A stretch of DNA of 35,315 nucleotides, from positions 1-35,315 of the forward strand of contig NZ_QUAL01000016.1 in the NCBI RefSeq assembly GCF_003579925.1. The letters run 5' to 3'. How positions within the stretch are numbered: position 1 is the stretch's first letter; each line of letters starts with the position of its first letter. Below the pieces are notes generated by a model. The model had not been told where the DNA came from. It saw nothing but the letters and a program-made list of their open reading frames with translations, and ran no database searches. Positions 14,149 through 20,405 of the stretch are shown here, piece after piece. The position numbers and the translations under genes were made by a program. Source of the DNA: Jiangella rhizosphaerae (GTDB lineage Bacteria; Actinomycetota; Actinomycetes; Jiangellales; Jiangellaceae).

Positions 14149-15729
14149 TCACGGACGCCGCAGCGCATCGGCGGCTCCACCAGCGCTGAGCAGGGAGTTC
14201 AGGCCGTCGGCGGGATCGCCGAGTGATGCGGCTCGCGCCAGGCCGTCGCGGTCAGGGGTCTCGCAGCCGGGGATGGTCTCCTGCTCGAGGACGTCCTTGC
14301 CGGCGCGGGCCGGCGGCTCGATCGGGTAGACGCCGTCGAAGCAGGCCCGGCAGAGGCCGTTCTTCGGCACCGTCGACGCCTCGATCAGGGCGTCGAGCGA
14401 GACGTAGCCGAGGGAGTCGGCGCCGATCGAGCGGCAGATCTCGTCGGTGGACAGGCCGGTCGCGATCAGCTCGGCCCGCGAGGCGAAGTCGATGCCGTAG
14501 AAGCAGGGCCAGGTGACCGGCGGGCTGGAGATGCGCACGTGCACCTCGGCGGCGCCGGCCTCGCGCAGCATGCGCACCAGCGCCCGCTGGGTGTTGCCGC
14601 GGACGATGGAGTCGTCGACGACGACCAGCCGCTTGCCGGCGACGATCTCGCGCAGCGGGTTGAGCTTGAGCCGGATGCCCAGCTGGCGCAGCGTCTGCGA
14701 CGGCTGGATGAACGTGCGGCCGACGTAGGCGTTCTTGACCAGCCCCATGCCGTACGGGATGCCGGACTCCTCCGCGTAGCCGACGGCGGCCGGCGTGCCG
14801 GACTCGGGCACCGGGATGACGAGGTCGGCCTCGACCGGGTGCTCGCGGGCGAGCCGGCGGCCCACCTCGACGCGGGTCTCGTGCACCGACCGGCCGGAGA
14901 TGTGGGTGTCGGGGCGGGCGAGGTAGACGAACTCGAACAGGCAGCCCTTCGGCTCGGCCGCCGCGAACCGATGCGAGCGCAGCCCGTCCGCGTCGATGAC
15001 CACCAGCTCGCCGGGCTCGACCTCGCGGATGAACGACGCGCCGACGATGTCGAGGGCGGCGGTCTCGCTGGCGACGACCCAGCCGCGCTCGAGCCGGCCT
15101 AGGACGAGCGGCCGGACGCCCTGCGGGTCGCGCGCGGCGTACAGCGTCGACTCGTCGGAGAACACCAGCGAGAACGCGCCGCGCGCCAGCGCCAGCACCT
15201 CGATGGCGCTCTCTTCGAGCGTGCGGTCGGCGTAGGAGCCCATGAGCGCGGTCATGAGCGCGGTGTCGGTGGTGTTGCCGTAGCGCAGCTCGCCGCTGGA
15301 CGGCCCGACCCGCTCGCGCACGATGTCGAACAGCTCGGCGGTGTTGGTGAGGTTGCCGTTGTGCGCCAGCGCGACCGTGCCGGCGGGCGTCGCGCCGAGC
15401 GTGGGCTGCGCGTTCTGCCAGTGGCTGCCGCCGGTGGTGGAGTAGCGGGTGTGCCCGACGGCGACGTGGCCGACCAGGGTGTTCAGCGTCGACTCGTCGA
15501 AGACCTGGCTGACCAGGCCCATGTCCTTGTAGACGAGGATCTGCTCACCGTTGCCGACGGCGATGCCGGCCGACTCCTGGCCGCGGTGCTGCAGCGCGTA
15601 CAGCCCGAAGTAGGTGAGCTTGGCGACCTCTTCGTCGGGTGCCCACACCCCGAAGATGCCGCAGGCGTCCTGCGGCCCCTTCTCCTGTGGGTTGATGTCG
15701 TGCGTGAGTCGTCCATCGCCCCGGGCCAC
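14149..15729 (-). CDS. purF: Amidophosphoribosyltransferase
   Basis: This 526-aa enzyme commits PRPP to purine synthesis, making phosphoribosylamine from PRPP and glutamine. After a 22-residue propeptide-like start (MARGDGRLTHDINPQEKGPQ) comes Cys23 in CGIFGVWAP, the N-terminal nucleophile exposed by processing. The glutaminase half continues with ALQHRGQESAGIAV, GHTRYSTTGGSHWQNAQP and HNGNLTNT. The transferase half has VIPVPESGTPAAVGYAEESG and the PRPP loop RLVVVDDSIVRGNT. Several Cys (including CFYGID and CRACFDGVYP) fit the 4Fe-4S type found in Bacillus and actinobacteria. The frame is open for another 1.3 kb upstream, but the family N-terminus fixes the start at GTG 15729. A TACACT element ends exactly 7 nt before it, with no SD, so the mRNA is probably leaderless. 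Confidence 0.97.
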   Translation of the reverse strand: MARGDGRLTHDINPQEKGPQDACGIFGVWAPDEEVAKLTYFGLYALQHRGQESAGIAVGNGEQILVYKDMGLVSQVFDESTLNTLVGHVAVGHTRYSTTGGSHWQNAQPTLGATPAGTVALAHNGNLTNTAELFDIVRERVGPSSGELRYGNTTDTALMTALMGSYADRTLEESAIEVLALARGAFSLVFSDESTLYAARDPQGVRPLVLGRLERGWVVASETAALDIVGASFIREVEPGELVVIDADGLRSHRFAAAEPKGCLFEFVYLARPDTHISGRSVHETRVEVGRRLAREHPVEADLVIPVPESGTPAAVGYAEESGIPYGMGLVKNAYVGRTFIQPSQTLRQLGIRLKLNPLREIVAGKRLVVVDDSIVRGNTQRALVRMLREAGAAEVHVRISSPPVTWPCFYGIDFASRAELIATGLSTDEICRSIGADSLGYVSLDALIEASTVPKNGLCRACFDGVYPIEPPARAGKDVLEQETIPGCETPDRDGLARAASLGDPADGLNSLLSAGGAADALRRP

Positions 15730-15736
15730 GGCACCC

Positions 15737-15742
15737 AGTGTA
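15737..15742 (-). promoter_or_regulatory. -10 element of purF, leaderless arrangement
   Basis: TACACT on the minus strand (TANNNT) lies 7 nt before the GTG start of purF, the same geometry as at purM. The -35 region is not recognisable. Confidence 0.5.
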
Positions 15743-15807
15743 CGGAGCCGGCCCCGGATTGCGAGCGGAGGGAAGAACACCGGGGCGGCGGGTGGTTGCC
15801 TTAGGAC

Positions 15808-16641
15808 ATGAGCCCCACGACGGTATTGATCACCGGCGCGACCGATGGCCTGGGCCGATGGCTTGCGCTGCGGCTGGCGACGTCGGGCGTCGGCGTCGTC
15901 CTGCACGGCCGGAATCCGGCGCGTCTGGACGAGACCGCCCGCGAGATCCGCTCCGAGGGCGGCCGCGAGCCGGTCGGCGTCGTCCGGGCCGACCTCGCCG
16001 ACCTCCGCCAGGTCGACCGGCTGGCCGACGAGGTGCTGGACCGCTTCGCCGGGCTGGACGTCCTGGTGAACAACGCCGCGGTCGGCTTCGGCGAACCCGG
16101 TGCGGGACGCGAGCTGAGCCCGGACGGCATCGAACTGCGGTTCGCGGTCAACTACCTGGCCGGCTACCACCTGACCCGGCGGCTGCTGCCGGCGCTGGTC
16201 GCGGCGGCGCCCGCGCGCATCGTCAACGTGGCGTCGATCGGCCAGGCGCCCATCGACTTCGCCGACCCGATGCTCGAGCACGGCTACGACGGCTACCGCG
16301 CCTACCGGCAGAGCAAGCTCGCGCAGATCATGTTCACCATCGACCTCGCCGAAGAGCTGCGCGGCAGCGGCGTCACGGTGAACGCGCTGCACCCGGCCAC
16401 GCTGATGGCGACGTCGATGGTCCGCGAGGCCGAGCTGACGCCGTTGAGCACGCTGCACGACGGCGGCGAGGCGACACTGCGGCTGATCGCCGACCCCGAC
16501 GTGGCCGACGTCAGCGGCGTCTACTTCGACCAGACGATGGCGGCGACGCCGAACCCGCAGGCGCTGGACCCCGACGCCCGCCGCCGGCTGCGTGAGCTGT
16601 CCGACGCGCTGGTCGCCCGGGCCCTCGCCCGGCGCGCCTGA
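15808..16641 (+). CDS. Short-chain dehydrogenase/reductase
   Basis: This is a 277-aa NAD(P)-dependent oxidoreductase with a Rossmann fold. The cofactor motif TGATDGLG (residues 9-16) is the classical TGxxxGxG. Next come the HGRNP turn, which favours NADP, the NNAAVGFGEPG strand, NVASIGQAP with the catalytic Ser, and YRAYRQSKLAQ with the catalytic Tyr-xxx-Lys. The long loop before the active site and the LHPATLMATSMV segment resemble the retinol-dehydrogenase-like group of bacterial SDRs. The substrate is unknown. It is divergent from purF over a 78-nt gap. The SD is weak (TTAGGA close to ATG). Confidence 0.88.
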   Translation: MSPTTVLITGATDGLGRWLALRLATSGVGVVLHGRNPARLDETAREIRSEGGREPVGVVRADLADLRQVDRLADEVLDRFAGLDVLVNNAAVGFGEPGAGRELSPDGIELRFAVNYLAGYHLTRRLLPALVAAAPARIVNVASIGQAPIDFADPMLEHGYDGYRAYRQSKLAQIMFTIDLAEELRGSGVTVNALHPATLMATSMVREAELTPLSTLHDGGEATLRLIADPDVADVSGVYFDQTMAATPNPQALDPDARRRLRELSDALVARALARRA

Positions 16642-16651
16642 TCGGGCTTGG

Positions 16652-16667
16652 CCGCCCGGGTGGGCGG
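16652..16667. terminator. Hairpin between convergent genes
   Basis: CCGCCC (16652-16657) pairs with GGGCGG (16662-16667) around GGGT, in the 59-nt gap between the convergent SDR and GIY-YIG-like genes. Confidence 0.45.
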
Positions 16668-16700
16668 ACGACGTCGTCGAACGCGGCGGTGAACGGCCTG

Positions 16701-17117
16701 TCAGCCGTTGTGCGCCACCACCTGGCCGACCATCCACTCCACGGCCGGCCCGACCGTGCCGTTGGCGGTGAGCAGGCCGGGCGGGTCGCCGACGTAGCGC
16801 TCGGACAACAGCCCGCGCGTCTCCAGCCGGTCGACCAGCGCCGCCTTCACCGCGGCGCGGTCGAGCCGGTCGGCGACGGAGAACGCGAGCACGTCGAGAG
16901 CGTCGTGCGTGACGTCTGGGTAGCGCGCCTTGAGCCGCCCGACGTCGGGATCGGCGTCGTGCAGGTGCAGCCAGGTGCGCACCACCGGCGGCACGCCCGT
17001 GCTGCCGACGTAGACCACCGGGCGGTCGGCGCCCGGCCGCAGCCACACGTACACCCAGGAACCGACGCCGACCAGGTCACCGTTGCGCACCTGCAGGAGG
17101 ATGGCCTCGTTCTCCAT
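16701..17117 (-). CDS. Small GIY-YIG-like protein, function unknown
   Basis: This 138-aa protein has no clear assignment. The N-terminal half carries a pattern close to the GIY-YIG nuclease core: WVYVWLRPGADRPVVYVGST, then GVPPVVRTWLHLHD. That is two strands with Tyr and YVG, followed by the Arg helix and His. The usual Glu that binds the metal is not obvious, and the C-terminal half (ALDVLAFSVADRLDRAAVKAALVDRLETRGLLS) is a helical extension. It may be a catalytically altered GIY-YIG domain or an unrelated protein that mimics it. ATG at 17117 is the only sensible start. It lies downstream of the M14 peptidase gene on the same strand but behind a strong hairpin. Confidence 0.7.
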   Translation of the reverse strand: MENEAILLQVRNGDLVGVGSWVYVWLRPGADRPVVYVGSTGVPPVVRTWLHLHDADPDVGRLKARYPDVTHDALDVLAFSVADRLDRAAVKAALVDRLETRGLLSERYVGDPPGLLTANGTVGPAVEWMVGQVVAHNG

Positions 17118-17171
17118 GCCCGCAGTCTCTCAGCGCGAGTCCGCACCGGCGACGCGAATCGACGTGCTCGG

Positions 17172-17207
17172 CGGGCGGCCGGGCCGGGGACCGCGCCCGG
17201 CCGCCCG
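17172..17207 (-). terminator. Strong hairpin after the M14 peptidase gene
   Basis: A perfect 13-bp stem, CGGGCGGCCGGGC (17172-17184) with GCCCGGCCGCCCG (17195-17207), and a 10-nt loop, placed 9 nt beyond the peptidase stop. Confidence 0.7.
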
Positions 17208-17215
17208 TCACGGCG

Positions 17216-18268
17216 TCACTCGTCCTCGTCGCCGTCCACCGACGGGCCGCGCGGCGGGATGGCGTCGGCCAGGCTCGGGTCGATGTCGGCGAGCGTGCCG
17301 TCGGCCGCCGCCTGGGCCACCGCCATCATCGCGAGGTAGGCCTGGCGGATGAGGTAGCCGGCGCTCTTCTGCCCGATGCCGCCACGCAGCTCGACCAGCA
17401 GGCTGGCGCTGCCCTGCAGGCCGAACGAGTTGCGCGCGATGCCGGCGAGGTCGTCGCCCGGGTACTGGCTGACCTCGCCGTGCCCGTACGCCGACAGCGC
17501 GTCGAAGACCGTCACCGCGACCTGCTTCGACGCGTCGACGACGGCCGGCGCGACGTCGGGGTTGGTGGGCCACAGGATCGACGTGGTGATGAGGCTGCCG
17601 TCGTCGGCGACGTAGGAGCCCTGGTGGTGGTAGTCGACGGTGATGTCGGGCTGCCACTCGCGCACCAGCGTCTGGATCGCCGCGGCTTCGGGCACCGGGT
17701 TGTCGGCGGGATCGATCGCCGGGTCGTGGTGGCGGTTGATGTCGTAGCCGACGCCGGGCCGGCAGAACGCGCCGGAGCAGCCGGGGTCGACGTTCTGCCG
17801 CTGGTAGCGCTCCGTGCCGTCGGGGTTGGCGCGGACGACCACGCCGAGGGTGATCTCGCCGAGCAGGTCACGCACCCAGGACGCCTGCGAGGTGCCCAGC
17901 TGCTGCAGCACCCGCAGTGCCGCCTCGGTGCCCAGGGGCTCGTTGCCGTGCTGCTGGGTGATGTAGAGCAGCTTCGTGGCGCCGGTGCCCACCTGGGCGT
18001 ACCAGATGTCGCGGCCCTCGTTGGTGGTGCCGATGCTGCTGACGTCGACCCGGCCCCGGCTGCGCTCCTCCAGCCGGTGCAGGGCGTCGGTCAGCTCGGC
18101 GTACGTGTGCAGGCGTTCGAGGGAGACGTGCTGGGAGTCCTCGACCCACGGCCCGTTCGGGACGGTGCCGGGCTCGGCGACGGCCGGTGCGGCCGACAGC
18201 GTCAGGGCCAGGGTGGCTCCGAGGCCGAGGGCGAGACCGGCGAGTGGTCGGCGACGTGGACGCAGCAT
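17216..18268 (-). CDS. Secreted M14-family zinc carboxypeptidase
   Basis: This 350-aa exported metallopeptidase has a signal peptide (MLRPRRRPLAGLALGLGATL, cleavage near AVAEP). The mature domain contains ITQQHGNEPLGTEAAL, whose His and Glu (about 105 and 108) are the first two zinc ligands, then ANPDGTERYQRQNVDPG with the Arg/Asn substrate region, GYDINRHHD, VDYHHQGSY with the third zinc His (about 209), and LLVELRGGIGQKS with the catalytic Glu (about 291). The order and spacing are those of carboxypeptidase A-like M14 enzymes. It probably trims external peptides or cell-wall peptides. It has its own promoter (TTGACA and TAAGAG) and an AGGAG 7 nt before ATG, and ends in a strong hairpin. Confidence 0.9.
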   Translation of the reverse strand: MLRPRRRPLAGLALGLGATLALTLSAAPAVAEPGTVPNGPWVEDSQHVSLERLHTYAELTDALHRLEERSRGRVDVSSIGTTNEGRDIWYAQVGTGATKLLYITQQHGNEPLGTEAALRVLQQLGTSQASWVRDLLGEITLGVVVRANPDGTERYQRQNVDPGCSGAFCRPGVGYDINRHHDPAIDPADNPVPEAAAIQTLVREWQPDITVDYHHQGSYVADDGSLITTSILWPTNPDVAPAVVDASKQVAVTVFDALSAYGHGEVSQYPGDDLAGIARNSFGLQGSASLLVELRGGIGQKSAGYLIRQAYLAMMAVAQAAADGTLADIDPSLADAIPPRGPSVDGDEDE

Positions 18269-18338
18269 GGCAGCTCCTGAGGATGGCGCCGTCCCGCTGC
18301 GGAGGACGATGACACGGCGGACGAACAGGACACCCCTG

Positions 18339-18368
18339 CTCTTACCGGCCGAAATGACCCGTTGTCAA
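18339..18368 (-). promoter_or_regulatory. Promoter of the M14 peptidase gene
   Basis: On the minus strand TTGACA (18368-18363) and TAAGAG (18344-18339) are separated by 18 nt. The -35 overlaps the stop codon of the upstream DUF1697 gene. Transcription would start near 18332, about 64 nt before the coding region. Confidence 0.55.
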
Positions 18369-18919
18369 GATCCTTCCGGCGGCTCGTCACGCGACAGGTC
18401 GATCAGCTTGCGGACGGTGCCGAGGTTGCGGGCGGTGCCCACCGGCCCCTTCACCCGGCCGAGCGCTTCGGCGAGCTTGCTGCGCCCGATGCCGTCGGGG
18501 CAGTGCAGGTACAGCGTCGTGCCCACGACGCGGAACTCGTCGGCGCCGGACCGCACCCGCTCGGCCGCGGCGTAGGCGCCCGCGGCCGGCTCGTCGCGCA
18601 GGAACGTGAGCAGCAGCCGCGCCGGGACGGCGTCGGGGAACGGGTTGGCGTCGACGGCCGCCGCGAGCTCGTCGTGCGTACGGACGAGGACGGCGACCTC
18701 CAGGCCCAGCTCGGCCTCGATGGCCCGCTCGATCGCCGCCTCCAGCTCGTCGCGCCCGGCGTCCGGGGTGCCGCTGGTGAAGACGACGTTGCCGCTGTTG
18801 ATGTAGGTGGCGACGTCGGTGTGGCCGACCCCCGCGACGAGGGCGCGGAGGTCGGCCATCGCGACCTTCTTCTTCCCACCGACGTTGATGCCCCGCAGCA
18901 GGGCGACGTGGCGCGTCAC
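18365..18919 (-). CDS. DUF1697 family protein
   Basis: This 184-aa cytosolic protein is of unknown function. The N-terminal signature of DUF1697 is complete (VALLRGINVGGKKKVAMADL), followed by YINSGNVVF and the LTFL strand; the C-terminus has YLHCPDGIGRSKLAEAL and TARNLGTVRKL, also typical. The family is widespread and not characterised biochemically to my knowledge. The GTG start at 18919 lies 13 nt after the M20 dipeptidase gene and lacks a good SD, so the two are probably cotranscribed and perhaps coupled. Confidence 0.9.
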   Translation of the reverse strand: MTRHVALLRGINVGGKKKVAMADLRALVAGVGHTDVATYINSGNVVFTSGTPDAGRDELEAAIERAIEAELGLEVAVLVRTHDELAAAVDANPFPDAVPARLLLTFLRDEPAAGAYAAAERVRSGADEFRVVGTTLYLHCPDGIGRSKLAEALGRVKGPVGTARNLGTVRKLIDLSRDEPPEGS

Positions 18920-18932
18920 GGCCGGGCGCCCG

Positions 18933-20273
18933 TCAGCCGGGCAGGCGCGACAACCGGTCGAGCAGCAAGGCCTCGGCCAGGCAGCCCTTGGCGAACATGC
19001 CCAGGTGCAGGCTCTCGTCGAGCCCGTGCGCGCGGGTGTCGGGGTCGCCGGCGCCGGTGGCCAGCACCGTCGCCTCGGGGAAGGCCTCCTGGAACTCGGC
19101 GATGAACGGGATGGACCCGCCCATGCCGGCGCGGACCGACGCGACGCCGAAGGCCTCGGTGAGCGCGGCCTCGGCCGCCTCGAAGGCCGGACCGGACGTC
19201 GGCAGCACGCAGCCGCCGCCCACCGCGCCGTCGGTGACCTCGACCTGCACCCCGAACCCGGCGTGGCTGCGCAGGTGCTCAGTCAAGGCCTCGAGCGCCG
19301 CCTGCGGGTCCTGCGACGCGGCCAGCCGCAGGCTCACCTTCGCGCTGGCCCGGTGGATGAGGATGTTCGCGGCGTCGGCGACCGCCGGGGCGTCGATGGC
19401 CAGCACCGAGATGGCCGGGCGGCTCCACAGCCGGTCGGCCAGCGGCCCGGTGCCGGACAGCTCGACGCCGTCGAGGACGGCGGCCTCGCCGCGGTAGCGC
19501 TCCTCGGGGTACTCGACGTCGGCCGCGGGGTCGGTGACCAGCCCGGCCACGGCCACGTCGCCCTTCTCGTCGTGCAGCGTGGCCAGCAGCCGGCACAGCG
19601 ACGTGAGGGCGTCGAGTACCGGCCCACCGAAGACGCCGGAGTGCACGGCGTGCTCCAGGACGCGCACCGTGACCGTGCAGTCGGCCAGGCCACGCAGGCT
19701 CGTGGTCAGCGCGGGGGTGTCGGGCGTCCAGTTCGCGGAGTCGGCGACGACGATGACGTCGGCGGCCAGCCGATCGCGGTAGGTCTGCAGGAACGTCGTG
19801 AACGTGGGCGAGCCGATCTCTTCCTCGCCCTCGACGAACAGCACGACGCCGACCGGCGGGCGGCCGTCGAACGCGCGCAGCGCCGCGAGGTGCATGGCGA
19901 CGCCGGCCTTGTCGTCGGAGACGCCGCGGCCGTAGAGGCGTCCGCCGCGTTCGGTGGGCTCGAACGGGCCGCTGGACCACTGGTCGGCGGGGCCGGTCGG
20001 CTGCACGTCGTGGTGGGCGTAGAGCAGGACGGTGGGCGCGCCCTCCGGCGCCGGCCAGGTGGCGATGACGGCCGGCGCGCCGCCGTCGACGCTCACGACG
20101 TCGGCCTGCGCGGCACCGGCGCCGCGCGCCAGCTCGGCCACGGCCTCGGCGCTGGCGCGGACGTCGCCGGCCCGGGTGGGGTCGGCGCTGATGCTGGGGA
20201 TGCGCACCAGCCGCTCGAGGTCGGCGCGCACGGACGGGAGAACGGCCTCGACGGCGGCCCGGAGATCGGTCAT
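18933..20273 (-). CDS. M20-family dipeptidase
   Basis: This 446-aa cytosolic zinc peptidase of the M20/M25/M40 group probably cleaves dipeptides or related small amides. Metal-site motifs appear in order: VLLYAHHDVQPTG, LYGRGVSDDKAGVAMHL with the bridging Asp, VEGEEEIGS with the catalytic Glu pair, and VVADSANW. The dimerisation domain carries the conserved His (LEHAVHSGVFGG). The C-terminal half has GGSIPFIAEFQEAFP and the last zinc His in DESLHLGMF. The start is ATG at 20273, with GGGAG 5-6 nt upstream; an in-frame GTG at 20279 overlaps that site. It leads a short operon with the DUF1697 gene. Confidence 0.92.
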   Translation of the reverse strand: MTDLRAAVEAVLPSVRADLERLVRIPSISADPTRAGDVRASAEAVAELARGAGAAQADVVSVDGGAPAVIATWPAPEGAPTVLLYAHHDVQPTGPADQWSSGPFEPTERGGRLYGRGVSDDKAGVAMHLAALRAFDGRPPVGVVLFVEGEEEIGSPTFTTFLQTYRDRLAADVIVVADSANWTPDTPALTTSLRGLADCTVTVRVLEHAVHSGVFGGPVLDALTSLCRLLATLHDEKGDVAVAGLVTDPAADVEYPEERYRGEAAVLDGVELSGTGPLADRLWSRPAISVLAIDAPAVADAANILIHRASAKVSLRLAASQDPQAALEALTEHLRSHAGFGVQVEVTDGAVGGGCVLPTSGPAFEAAEAALTEAFGVASVRAGMGGSIPFIAEFQEAFPEATVLATGAGDPDTRAHGLDESLHLGMFAKGCLAEALLLDRLSRLPG

Positions 20274-20297
20274 GGACACTCCCTATCACGTACCGGC

Positions 20298-20369
20298 GTT
20301 GATCTTGGAGTTGTTCGTGCATCTATCGGGCATTTCACCCCACAATTGCCGAACAACTCCAAGATCAAC
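20298..20369 (-). terminator. Perfect 20-bp GTTGATC-type hairpin after the nuclease gene
   Basis: The arm at 20298-20317 (beginning GTTGATCTTGG) is perfectly complementary to 20350-20369 (ending CCAAGATCAAC), with a 32-nt loop. It lies between the nuclease stop (20406) and the dipeptidase start. It shares its GTTGATC...GATCAAC ends with the hairpin at 27100-27160. Confidence 0.7.
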
Positions 20370-20405
20370 CGGCGGGTCGGACGGTTGCCTCGGCGTGGTG
20401 TCGCG

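Noticed and set aside
15730-17046. An N-terminal extension of purF giving a 965-aa fusion protein
   Set aside because: The extension is antisense to the short-chain dehydrogenase gene and is low-complexity. The PurF family N-terminus and the TACACT element fix the start at 15729.
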